Of a stretch of DNA of 64,000 nt, positions 9,965-19,282 are shown piece by piece; the stretch's first letter is position 1; every line of letters starts with the position of its first letter. The position numbers were made by a program, and so were the translations under genes. The notes under the pieces were generated by a model, which had not been told where the DNA came from, did not search any database, and saw nothing but the letters and a program-made list of their open reading frames with translations. Source of the stretch: Muscardinus avellanarius (lineage: Eukaryota; Chordata; Mammalia; Rodentia; Gliridae); the NCBI GenBank assembly GCA_963383645.1, contig OY726571.1, positions 21,503,599 through 21,567,598 of the forward strand, given 5' to 3'.

Positions 9965-10830
9965 TAAAAATGTAAATTTGGTCATGACATCCTCCTGCTA
10001 ATAACCTACCAGTCTTTTTACTATATTTAGAGCAAAATCTCCTTCATATATCCTACAAAGAAAACTCAGCATGTCCTAGACCCTGCCTTTCTCTCCCTCA
10101 TATCTCCACTCTTGCCCCATCTAACTCCTGTAACCTTAGTAAAGTGACTTCTTTTTCCTTTTTTTTTTTTTTTTTTTTCTTTCCATTCCTTAAGATATCT
10201 GAGCACAGGAAATCTCAGCATCTGGGCATTTCTATTACCTTCTGCCTGGAGATCTCTTGCTTGGATCTTGCATAGACACAAATCTCAGCTGAAAGGCCAC
10301 CATTTCAGGAAGGCCTTGTGTCAACACTGCAGCCAAAGGATCCCTCCCTAGACCCCCTTCTCATCTCATTGCCTTGTTTTAGTGATTGTATAGTGTTGAC
10401 CACCATCTACAATTTTTTTTTTTTTTTTTCAGTACCGGGGATGGAATCCAGGGACATTCTACCTCTGAGCTACACCTCCAGCCCTATTTTTTTATTCTTT
10501 ATTTTGAAACAGGGTCTCAGTGAGTTACAAAGGGCCTAAGTAGTAGCTGAGACGGTCTGAGAACCACGATCCTCCTGTCTCAGCCTCACAAATGCTAGGA
10601 TTACAAGCGTGCGACACCACGCCTAGCAGTCTGCAATTATTTACTTAGGTATCTGTTGATGTGTTGAACTATCCATCTCCTTTCACTAGATCTTTCACTC
10701 TTCATTAAGAAGGTGTTTGTCTATCCTTCTCGGTGCTATAACCAGAGTGCTTGAAACAGTACCTAGTATATAATATGATTAAGTAAATGAGTGAATATCT
10801 AAGAAGAGTGGCAGGCATGTAAGTAAATGA
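9965..10830 (+). mobile_element. L2 LINE 3' region, interrupted by a SINE
   Basis: 'tggtcatgacatcctcctgc', 'ttctgcctggagatctcttg', 'ctgaaaggccaccatttcag' and 'aggaaggcct' follow the L2 3' consensus in order. After the SINE come 'gtgcttgaaacagtacctag' and 'aagtaaatgagtgaata', which match its terminal region. A T tract lies at 10157-10178. Confidence 0.65.
10400..10640 (-). mobile_element. B1-dID SINE inside L2, antisense
   Basis: The element at about 10411-10626 is flanked by similar 'tctacaattttt' and 'tctgcaattattt' sequences. It contains 'cagtaccggggatggaatcc' and 'gcgtgcgacaccacgcctag'. L2 text resumes after it. Confidence 0.85.
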
Positions 10831-10929
10831 AACTCAAGCATTTTTTCTGGCTTTTATTGGTAGAGAGAAGGGCAATAATCCAGGAACTAAGTTCAAAGAA
10901 AAGTACCATAATTGAAGGATGCAAAGAGT

Positions 10930-11085
10930 TCTACAAACATGGGAAGCTGGAAAGGAGCCATCTTAGGCTGGGAAGGTCAGTGAGAGCTCCCTGGAGAAAT
11001 GAGGTTTGCAGATTCATGGCCAAACTCTGCAACTTAGCAAGGCCCTCCACAACTCATTGATACCCTGTTTCAAATATAAAATAAG
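10930..11085 (+). mobile_element. 5'-truncated old B1-dID remnant
   Basis: 'gaggtttgcagattcatggc', 'cttagcaaggccctccacaa' and 'ataccctgtttcaaatataa' resemble the late B1 half. The ID half is missing where the next SINE starts. Confidence 0.5.
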
Positions 11086-11371
11086 CTGGACATGGTGGCC
11101 CATGGTTGTAATCCCAGTACTGGGGATGCTGAGATGGGAAAAACACAGGTTCAAGGACAGCCTTAGCAAGTAGTGATACTTTCATCAACCTAGCAAGACC
11201 CTATTTCAAAACAAAAAATAAAATAGGGGCTGTTGTGTAGCTCAGAGGTAAAATGCCCCAAGATTCCCTCTCCAGTACTACAAAAATAAACAAATTAAAT
11301 AAATAAGTAAAAATAAAATAGGGCTGAGAGTATAGTTGAGAGACAGAACGCCCCTGAATTAAATCCACAGT
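11086..11371 (+). mobile_element. B1-dID SINE with a second ID unit (trimer)
   Basis: After the usual B1 and ID halves ('tgtagctcagaggtaaaatg') there is an A-rich linker and another ID-like unit at about 11317-11372 ('tagggctgagagtatagttg'). It runs into (CA)n. A similar layout occurs at 57567-57858. Confidence 0.75.
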
Positions 11372-11381
11372 AACACACACA

Positions 11382-11414
<33 letters not shown>

Positions 11415-11420
11415 GCACGC
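11372..11420. repeat. (CA)n-(GC)n alternating purine-pyrimidine tract
   Basis: The CA repeat at 11372-11398 runs straight into a GC repeat (11399-11412) and then 'acgcacgc'. The result is about 49 nt of unbroken purine-pyrimidine alternation at the tail of a SINE. Confidence 0.95.
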
Positions 11421-11522
11421 CTATTTCCTCAGGTCTGTTCATTTTGCATTTAGAAAGCATGAAGGCTCCCTTCTAAACAATATGAAGCAGCGGTAATGTT
11501 GGCCTGGGATAGTAACCCAAAT
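11421..11522. other. Unique DNA, nothing recognised
   Basis: Short unique flank before the minisatellite insertion. Confidence 0.5.
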
Positions 11523-12081
11523 ACTATGTTTCTTTTTATTTTTCCCTTGCTTCATGGGAGGCCCCGATTCTGGTCTCGCTGGCCCCCACACCAGCCTAAC
11601 CTCTCAGCTGGCTCCGATCCCAGCCTCAGAGGCCCCAGTAGTGGCCTTGCCTCACGACAGGCTTCGATGCCGGCCATTGGCCCCGGCACCGGCCTAACCC
11701 CTCGGCAGGCTCCAATCCTGGCCTCGAAGGCCCCAGCACCAGCCTAGCCTCACGGCAGGCTCCGATCCTGGCCTCGGAGGCCTTAGCACTGGCCTTGCCT
11801 CACGGCAGGCTCCGATCCCAGCCTCACTGACCCCAGCACCGGCCTAACCCCTCGGCAGGCTCCAATCCCGGCCTCGGAAGCCTTAGCACCGGCCTTGCCT
11901 CACGGCAGGCTCTGATCCCAGCCTCACTGGCCCCAGCACTGGCCTAACCCCTTGGCAGGCTCCAATCCCGGCCTCGGAGGCCTTAGCATCGGCCTTGCCT
12001 CACGGCAGGCTCTGATCCCAGCCTTGTTGACCCCAGCACCGGCCTAACCCCTTGTCAGGCTCCGATCCCGACTATGTTTCT
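11523..12081 (-). mobile_element. GC-rich 50-bp minisatellite inside a retroposed insertion
   Basis: About ten and a half monomers of 48-50 bp run from 11541 to 12070, at exact 50-bp spacing from 11691 to 12041. Two types alternate, one with 'ggcctaacccct' and one with 'ggccttgcctcacgg', giving a 100-bp period. The array and a T-rich edge (11534-11543) lie between perfect 11-bp copies of 'actatgtttct' (11523-11533 and 12071-12081). This resembles a target-site duplication with an A tail on the minus strand. An open frame at 11496-11747 crosses it, but the 50-bp period is not a multiple of three, so coding is unlikely. Confidence 0.8.
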
Positions 12082-12600
12082 AAATGCTGGGGACTTTGCT
12101 AATATAACCATGGGCACCGTTCTCGTCTATCCTTGGACTGCAGCCTCTTACATTTAGATATTTGAGTTAAGGGAAAAGCAATGTCTGGGAAGCTTCTCTC
12201 TTTTTTGCAGGATCCACTCTTGCTTGCCAGGAGAGCTGCATTTTTGGATGCTCTGTGCCACATCTGGCGCTCAGACGCTTATTGATATTGCCATGGTGCG
12301 TAATTAAGCATGATACTGGCATAAACAGCAGAGTCACGGAATGCTGGAGATAATAAGAAGGGCATGTTGTAAAGCATCAGACATGCACTGTATAGTTTAA
12401 AATGTGATTTCTGCAAAACCTTCCAAGTAAGAAAAATAAACTTTTTAAAAGTTATTTTGAATCACCTGAGTTACTCCTTCTGGTGGATGTCACGGGCCAA
12501 ATGCAGATTGTAAACGGTTGCATTTTAGAAAACGCTCATATGGTTGTCCCTTCTACATTTTACCACCACTCAGCTCAGTCTCCTGCTGAAACTGCCCCAG
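12082..12600. other. Unique DNA with conserved-looking AT motifs
   Basis: No gene is recognised. At 12270-12340 there are homeodomain-type AT motifs ('gcttattgatattgcc', 'gtaattaagcatgata'). The text is of high complexity and free of named repeats. Confidence 0.4.
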
Positions 12601-12746
12601 TGACTACGTACTGAGGACCTCAGGTTTGCAGCCAGCCTCAGCAATTTAGAGAAGCCCTGTTTCAAAAATAAAAGAATAAAATAGCGCTGGGGTGTAGACT
12701 ATCCCTTAGATCCAACCCCAGTATTCATCCCAGTACCTCTCCCTCT

Positions 12747-12792
<46 letters not shown>

Positions 12793-12816
12793 ACACACAC
12801 ACACACACACACACAC
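12600..12816 (+). mobile_element. 5'-truncated B1-dID SINE with (CT)n(CA)n tail
   Basis: 'ggtttgcagccagcctcagc' then 'aaaatagcgctggggtgtag', ending in (CT)n at about 12745-12789 and (CA)n at 12792-12816. The simple repeats appear to have grown from the tail. Confidence 0.75.
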
Positions 12817-12904
12817 TAATGGTTATAATAAATGATCGCTTTATGCCTGCAGTATACAAGTTATCATACTATAGTGAAATTATCTTCTTGCTATGTTTGT
12901 TCCT

Positions 12905-13121
12905 CCCCCCTTTTTTATTGTACTGGGATGGGGATGGAACCCAGGGGCATTCTACCTCTGAACTGTACCCCCAAACTTATTTTATTCTTTTATTTGGAAA
13001 ACAGGGTCTCACTATGTTGCAAATGGTCTCACTAAGTTGCTGAGGCTAGCTGAGATTCTGTGATCCTCCTGTCTCAGCCTCCCAAGTACTGGGATGATAA
13101 GCGTGCTCCCCCATGCCTAGC
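12905..13121 (-). mobile_element. B1-dID SINE, antisense
   Basis: 'tgggatggggatggaaccca', 'tctgaactgtacccccaaac' and 'ctcctgtctcagcctcccaa'. Two overlapping open frames lie in it and are not genes. Confidence 0.85.
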
Positions 13122-13127
13122 TTGTGT

Positions 13128-13248
13128 TTGGTGTTTGCGTCTCTTATGGACTGTATGTTCCTTGAGGAAAAGAACTATCTTTTTATCTTCAGTATCATCT
13201 GACCCTTGGTAAGTGCTCAGTAACAGGTTGAATGAATGAATCTTTCTC
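13128..13248 (+). mobile_element. L2 LINE 3' end
   Basis: 'actgtatgttccttgaggaa', then 'gtaagtgctcagtaacaggt' and 'tgaatgaatg' match the last 100 bases of L2. Confidence 0.6.
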
Positions 13249-13750
13249 TAAATCCTTCATATCTCAACCCTTCTATTTATATAAGTGAGAGAAATAAACA
13301 TTAAGTACTCCTTCTTTTGTCCAACATTTGAGTTAGAAGCTAGCAGTATTTTACAGCGTAACTCATTAGAGACTACAGACAATGAATAACCTGACGCTTT
13401 GTTACAGATCCTGTAAAGTCAAGGGGGGAAAAAAATGCTAAAGTGAGGAATTAGAGCTTAAAAAAGTTCAGGGGGCTTAGAAGGTGTTTATCACTCTCTG
13501 AGTCACTTAAAAATCAGAAAGCAACATTAAGCAGCATTTTCCTACCTGTTTTTTTTCCCCCAATTGTGATACCTGCCATTGTTTTCACATCACGGATTAA
13601 AGGCTCACTTAGTCCTCGAGACGCCAGTTAATACTTCTTAATCCCTGTGACTGCCAAACAGGTATCTGCCCGCAGCCCAGTTGCCTAGTGTCCCTGAACT
13701 GATTAGTGCTAGTCCTGGGGGGGGGGGGTGTAAAGGAAAGGGTAGGCTGC
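13249..13750. other. Unique DNA, nothing recognised
   Basis: Includes a short run of Gs at 13719-13728. No gene or repeat is recognised. Confidence 0.45.
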
Positions 13751-13940
13751 AGGGTGGTTCTCACACGTTAGCATGCATAATAACGGAGCTTATTAAAACA
13801 CAGGTGACTGGGGCTCCACCCCACCCCATTACCCAAGTTCCTGGGTTGCTCTGGGCTGGGATCTAAGAATTTACATCTCTAACAAGTTCCTAGCTGCCAG
13901 TGCCCATCCCGGAAACATACTTTGAAAACTTTTGGTCTAC
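13751..13940 (+). mobile_element. MER5-like (hAT-Charlie) fragment
   Basis: 'agggtggttctcacacgtta', 'gggctccaccccacccc', 'gaatttacatctctaacaag' and 'catactttgaaaacttttgg' follow the MER5A consensus. Confidence 0.65.
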
Positions 13941-14240
13941 ATTACGTCTCTAACATTATTGTATCTATGAATCACCTGGGCATCTTGTTAAAATGCACAT
14001 TCTGTGTCAGTGGGTCTGGGATAGAGTTTGAGAGTCTGTGTTTCCAAGGAGCTCTCCAGTGGCACCATTACCCTTGGTCTAGAGAACACCTTTGAGATGA
14101 TCTCTTCTCTGGATGTACACTAAAATAATCTAAAAAGCTTCAAAAATATTCTTGTTAATGACCTACAGTAATATTCTGTTTCAGGCAACCTACAAGGGGA
14201 AGAGGAGCCTAGAAATCTGTATTTTCAAAGAGTCGCTCAT
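13941..14240 (+). mobile_element. Second and possibly third MER5-like fragment
   Basis: 'gaatcacctgggcatcttgt', 'taaaatgcacattctgtgtc' and 'ggtctagagaacacctttga' repeat the MER5 layout (13960-14095). The next 140 bases ('tctgttttcaaagag'-type text near 14220) may be a third, more decayed copy. Confidence 0.5.
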
Positions 14241-14384
14241 TTCTATTACTTATGACCCATAGTCCATGACTGGAGAACAACTGATCCCCAAAAAGGAATC
14301 ATTTGTAGGACATTCACATAAATATAAATGTATAAACAAGTATATAAACTGCCTAGAGAGTACAGAAGAATATTATACTTCATT

Positions 14385-14515
14385 GCTTCCAAGATGGTAG
14401 GAGGAAGCAGGGTATGATTCGGAGGGAAACATATTAAGTGCTGTGTACGTATATGTTTGTATTTCATTGAACTGCACCACAGTGTATAATTACAATGCAC
14501 CAATAAGAGCATGAA
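14385..14515 (+). mobile_element. L1 3' end fragment
   Basis: 'aagatggtaggaggaagcag' leads to 'gtataattacaatgcacca' and 'ataagag', which mirrors the tail seen antisense at 8825 and 31475. Confidence 0.6.
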
Positions 14516-15195
14516 AAAAGTATAATTTTTCCCTCTCTTTCTAAGGAAAAAGTTGCCTGTTGTGCTAGAGGCAGAGGTAAAGAGGAGAGAGGCTGAAATT
14601 ACCCTTTGTGAAAAAGAGATAGTCTGTTTCAGGCACTCTTAAAGGGCCTAGCCAAAGAGAGGAGCAGAGGGGCCCAAGGAGGGACCCAGATGAGGCTACG
14701 GAGAAACAAGAGCTGAACCCTTCTCGGGAGGTGTAGGTTGGAGTGGGGAGAAGCTAGAGTGCGAAGTTCAGAGAGGTGTGTTGTGGAGTGAAGTCCCTTG
14801 TCACTTGCTGGAGAAGCTCTTCAGAAAAAAGCACACTCTTTCCAATGTGCCTTGAACTTAACTCGGCTTATTTTGGATGCAGCATGTAATGACACAAGGT
14901 GACCTGGAATTCACCAACGACTTGTTAATTTGAAATTTAATAGCATTTTGTTTTATACTACATTGTCTTTTCAGGTCAGTGGTATCTGGGAACATATAAC
15001 CTCCATTAAGTAAGGGCTCCGAAGAAAATCTAACTCAGAATCAAAATAGCCCTTATAAAAGCATTTCCGAAATTAGTGTTCTAAATTGTAAGAGTATGGA
15101 AAATGTGTATGGATGTGGAAGAAAAAATACACACAGGTGATAGAGCATTGTCAGGTTGGTGGATAAATTCCTTCTGTATTTAAAATCTTATGGTG
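14516..15195. other. Unique DNA, nothing recognised
   Basis: A purine-rich stretch at 14570-14780 is followed by AT-rich DNA. No gene is recognised. Confidence 0.45.
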
Positions 15196-15401
15196 TAAGC
15201 CAGGTGTGGTGACCCATGCCTATAATCCCAGTACTTGGAAGGCCAAGTCCAGAGGATCACAGGTTCCAGACCAGCCTAACAATGTGGCCAGACTCTCAGC
15301 AACCTAGTGAGACCCTGTTTCCAAACAAAAATAAAAGGGCTAGGGATGTATCTCAGAGAGAAATAGAGTGCCCCCGGATTCCATCTCCAGTCTCCAGTAA
15401 C

Positions 15402-15446
<45 letters not shown>

Positions 15447-15447
15447 T
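15196..15447 (+). mobile_element. B1-dID SINE with CA tail
   Basis: 'taagccaggtgtggtgaccc', 'ccaggatcac'-type middle and 'tgtatctcagagagaaatag' end in (CA)n at about 15403-15447. Confidence 0.8.
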
Positions 15448-15469
15448 CCTATGGTTATTTATTCTTTTG

Positions 15470-15725
15470 AATCCAGGATTTTTAGCTGAGCATAGTGATG
15501 CACGCTTGTAATTCCAGCGCTTGGGAGGCTGAGCCTGGAGGATCACACAGGTTCGAAGCCAGCCTCAGCTACTGAGTGAGGCTCTCAGCAATTTAGTGAG
15601 ACTGTTTCCAAATAAAATATAAAATAGGTCTGGGAGTATAGCCCAGAGGTAGAAAGCCCCTGGGTTCCACCCCCAGCACCACCAAAAAAATAAAAATAAA
15701 AATAAAAAATAAATCTAGGATTTTC
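15470..15725 (+). mobile_element. B1-dID SINE
   Basis: The element at about 15484-15710 is flanked by 'atccaggattttt' and 'atctaggattttc'. It is full length, with the 'aaataaaatataaaataggt' linker and 'ccacccccagcaccacc' end of the intermediate subfamily. Confidence 0.9.
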
Positions 15726-16059
15726 CAGATTCATTTAGGTAGACAGTACTGTTTGAGACACACTATTAATATTCAATAAACACTGTTTAGGAGAATTCCA
15801 ATTGGTACCCTTGATAATTTTCAATTTTAAGTTTTCACTAATATAACAGTCTTCTATTTCCAACCTAGAGAAAGAGTTTTCATAGGAAAAAGAGCATGTG
15901 GAGACCAGAGGGAAGGATAAAAGAGAAAATCTAAAAATAAACCCTAGCTCTATACTTTTGGCAGGGACAGATTTGCTTTCAATCCCTAGGAAGTCCTATA
16001 AAGTCTCAGTCGGAGGTCAAGGAAACATTAATAGCACTGGGCTTTGGTCACACCACGCA
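15726..16059. other. Unique DNA, nothing recognised
   Basis: No gene or named repeat. A 62-codon open frame at 15898-16086 runs into MIR text. Confidence 0.45.
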
Positions 16060-16205
16060 CAGCCCAGCAGTTTGAAAGTCACTTAATTTCCCTAGGCCTC
16101 AGTTGTATGTTCACATAATGCGGGTAAGAAAGATTTCTCCACCAGAGGGACACTGTCAATATTAACTGGAATACAGCGAGTGATCAGTGACAAGCAGACA
16201 TGGTG
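16060..16205 (+). mobile_element. MIR fragment
   Basis: 'agtcacttaatttccctagg' then 'cctcagttgtatgttcacat' and 'cagcgagtgatcagtgac' match the MIR core and 3' part. Confidence 0.6.
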
Positions 16206-16289
16206 ATTACCAAATGCACCTGATGGCAGCATTTCAGTCTTTGAGTGTTTGAGAAGATTTTTTTAAAAAAACACGGGAATGCTCAGAAT

Positions 16290-16503
16290 TATAATTTCTT
16301 TCTTTTTTTCTGTATTCTATGGGCTGAATTCAGAGACATTCTACCTCCAGGTTATACCCTCAGCCTTTTTTATTTTTTGTTTTGAAACGGGGTCTAAGTT
16401 GTTGAGACTCTCACTAAGTTGCTGTGGCTGGTCTCCAACCAACAATCCTTCTGTCTCAGCCTCCCAAGTACTAAGATTACAGGTACTTGGCACCACACAC
16501 AGC
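16290..16503 (-). mobile_element. B1-dID SINE, antisense
   Basis: 'ctatgggctgaattcagaga', 'gtttgaaacggggtctaagt' and the end 'caccacacacagc'. Diverged. Confidence 0.8.
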
Positions 16504-16739
16504 TGCAAAATTTTCTTTTAAATTATGCAACATATATGTACACACTCTCACAAAAAAATCAACAAATATCTAAGTAGGCATACAAGGATATAATATTGAG
16601 TAAATATAGAAAAGATCCAGGTCAATCAACGTTCCTAAAATAGATATTTAGAGAAAAAAGACAAATCTTATTTATACTCATATGAAAAAATTAATCTTGG
16701 TAGCTTAAGAACATAATTTTATTTCATCAAAATTATTTC

Positions 16740-17494
16740 AAAATATTTCTCCCATGATAGTTAAAATAATATTAAAATGTATTTAAATTTCTATTTAACA
16801 TATGAAAATTATATGTTTATTGTGTACAATATGTTTTGCTATACCTGTGCATTGTGAAATAATTATCACTATTGAACTAACATAGTTACCACTTTTTTTT
16901 TCTGTACTGGGGATTGAACCCAAGGGCATTCTACTACCAAAATATACCCACAGCCCTTTTAAATTTTTTTTTTTTTATCCTAAAATGGGGCCTTGCTAAA
17001 TTGCTGAGGGTCTGGCCAAGTTGCAGAGTCTGCATTGAACCTGAAGTCACTCTGTCTCAGCCTCCCAAGTACTGGGATTATAGGCATGCACCATCATGCC
17101 CAGCTATAGTTACCACTTTTCTGTGTGTGGTGAGGACACTTAAGATCTATTCTCTTAGCACATTTCAGGCACATAACACAATATCAATAACTATAGATAC
17201 CATTACCTACAGTTAGCATGCTATATGTTTGGTCTCCAGAGAAGTCATTTATCCTGCGTGACTGAAATGACATCTTCTATGTCCAACATCTTCCCAGCAT
17301 CCCCGTTTTCCATCCTCCAATTCCTGATAATCAACATTCTACTCTCAGCTTTTATCAGTTTAACTTGTTCAGATTCCACATATAATTCAAACAATGCAGT
17401 ATCCATCTACCTTTGTCTGATTTATTTTACTTATCGCAATATCCTCTGGGTTTATCTAGGTTGTTGCAAATGAATGGCCAGATATTTATTTATT
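16740..17494 (-). mobile_element. Old L1 3' UTR, antisense, interrupted by a SINE
   Basis: 'attgtgtacaatatgttttg', 'gtgaggacacttaagatcta', 'cagattccacatataattca' and 'ggttgttgcaaatgaatggc' are successive antisense 3' UTR landmarks of L1M-type elements. ORF2 text resumes at 19180. Confidence 0.75.
16882..17120 (-). mobile_element. B1-dID SINE inside L1, antisense
   Basis: The element at 16897-17105 lies between perfect 15-bp copies of 'atagttaccactttt' (16882-16896 and 17106-17120). L1 text resumes without a gap. Confidence 0.92.
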
Positions 17495-17840
17495 TATTTA
17501 GAGGCTAAATATGCTCCACAATGAACAACAGGGTTATATCCTAATAAACCCACCATAAATTTAAAGTATCATAATTTTAAAATGTGTTTATCGATTCTGC
17601 CGTGCATCAGAGCTTAGCAGCAATGTACTCTGTAAAGTCCTGGTAACTTATCCTCGGGGCTGAGTGGCTGCCTGAAAGGCAGAGCTCACTGAACTGTCCA
17701 ACATCAAAGGATGTTGCACCACCTATCACTAGCATAGATCAAATTCAAAGAGGGATTTCTACTGAATGCGCAACACTTGTAAACCATCATAAAGAAAAAA
17801 ATGTAAGTTGAACCATCACAAGTTGGGAATATCTGTATTC

Positions 17841-17845
<5 letters not shown>
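17495..17845. mobile_element. Tigger-like DNA transposon remnant
   Basis: 'aacagggttatatcctaata' at one end, and 'tttctactgaatgcgcaaca', 'gtaagttgaaccatcaca' and 'agttgggaatatctgtattc' at the other. These match the ends of a short pogo/Tigger-type element. The centre is diverged and there is no transposase. Confidence 0.55.
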
Positions 17846-17883
<38 letters not shown>

Positions 17884-17900
17884 TGTGTGTGTGTGTGTGA
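17845..17900. repeat. (TG)n microsatellite
   Basis: About 55 nt of TG repeat with one 'TA' interruption. Confidence 0.95.
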
Positions 17901-18159
17901 AGCGCACATGCACGTGAAGTCATCATCACTAACCTACTGAAACCTGTCATTAGGTGATTCTGTCATTTTAGTGAATACCCTAGGGTATACTTGAACACAC
18001 AAAGACCTCTACTGTTATGAGGCAGCAATTTCCTCAGTTCTTGTCTTCCCAAAAGATAGATTTCATTCAAGAGACACCGAGGAGGGGAAAAAGCATAAAA
18101 TATTTATTTAGCAAAGCAAATGGACAGTTTTAAGAGGGGAGGCCATGTAAGGTCAACAA
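17901..18159. other. Unique DNA, nothing recognised
   Basis: No gene or named repeat recognised. Confidence 0.4.
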
Positions 18160-18600
18160 TCTCACTGCTGTAACCCAAGACAACTGACCACATAACTTAG
18201 AGTGAGGAAGATTTATTTGTTCACAGTTTTTTTTGCAGGGCTCAGAGTTTCAGTTCCTTTCAGGTTGGGTTTACATCTGCAGAGGTTAGGGCATGGTGTT
18301 GAGGAGAGAGGTGGGAGGAGAACGCAAGGGCTCTGCTCTCACATCATGGCAGCTAGGAGCAAGAGTCAGCTGGCAAGGAGATTCAAAGACAAAAGCATAG
18401 TCCCCAAAGCCATACCCTAGGGGACCCAGCTTCTCCATCTGTACCCCACCTGCCTAGGTTTTTACCAAGTAAATCTTTATAATGGATTAATTTACCGATG
18501 AGATTACAACCCTCGTGTCTTAATTATATTAATCTTGAACATTCATACATGAGCTCTTTGGGGGACACTTTATATCTAACTCTAACGACATGTTAGAAGA
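18160..18600 (-). mobile_element. MaLR-like LTR, antisense
   Basis: 'aggaagatttatttgttcac' (antisense poly(A) region), 'tctcacatcatggcagctag', 'aatggattaatttaccgatg' and 'tttgggggacactttatatc' follow the antisense MLT1/MST layout. Confidence 0.65.
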
Positions 18601-19083
18601 GAGGGAATACATTCCAGAGAAACCATGATGGAGTGGTTCCTTCCAAGACTGGCAACAGCAATGGCATCCTCCACATGGCAAGTTCTTATATCTGGGCTGA
18701 AAACCTCCCTCCTCACCCTGTATCATGTATTATGTATTTAGGGTGGTTCTTGCTATCTCCCACCAAAGCTTAGTCTGTGCTGTTTCCATTATGTTGGAAA
18801 TTTTTCCATCATTACCTAAGCAAGCCCTCTGGGCTTAGTGCTCTGCATGCTCAAAGTTGGAAAGCCCCTTAGGATAGGTTACACCTCATTCCTTTTACTT
18901 AAGAAAGTAGTATCTAGCCAACCACAAAGGAGGCAGATTGTGGGCAGGGTTCTTCATCAACAAAGGTGAAGGGGCTCTGTCACTCTCAATAGACCAAATC
19001 CTATTCCCACCCCTTGCTCATATCTGCCTATTTAACACTCCTAAGTCACTAGGCAAAAGATTCTTACAGAACCATTTTTATGC

Positions 19084-19084
<1 letters not shown>
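18601..19084. other. Unique or unplaced DNA inside the split L1
   Basis: No gene. Text such as 'atctgcctatttaacactcc' could be LTR-derived, but I cannot place it. Confidence 0.4.

Positions 19085-19172
<88 letters not shown>
19085..19172. repeat. (TC)n(AC)n compound microsatellite
   Basis: About 48 nt of TC repeat followed by about 38 nt of AC repeat. Overlapping open frames here are simple-sequence artefacts. Confidence 0.95.
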
Positions 19173-19254
19173 CACACATATATCACACTTTAGCCATTTA
19201 TCCTTTAACAGAGGGGTTGTTTCCAAAACTTGTCTATTGTGAATAATGCAGCAA

Positions 19255-19282
19255 GGATATCTACATGTGAATGTAGATATCC
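19255..19282. repeat. Perfect 12-bp inverted repeat with 4-nt loop
   Basis: 'ggatatctacat' (19255-19266), 'gtga', 'atgtagatatcc' (19271-19282). The right arm matches L1 text and the left arm does not. Confidence 0.95.

Noticed and set aside
11496..11747. 83-codon frame over the minisatellite
   Set aside because: The 50-bp period shifts frame every unit, so a coding repeat would not be maintained.
19041..19246. Arg/Glu- or Ser/Leu/His-Thr-rich frames on both strands
   Set aside because: Translation of the (TC)n(AC)n microsatellite.
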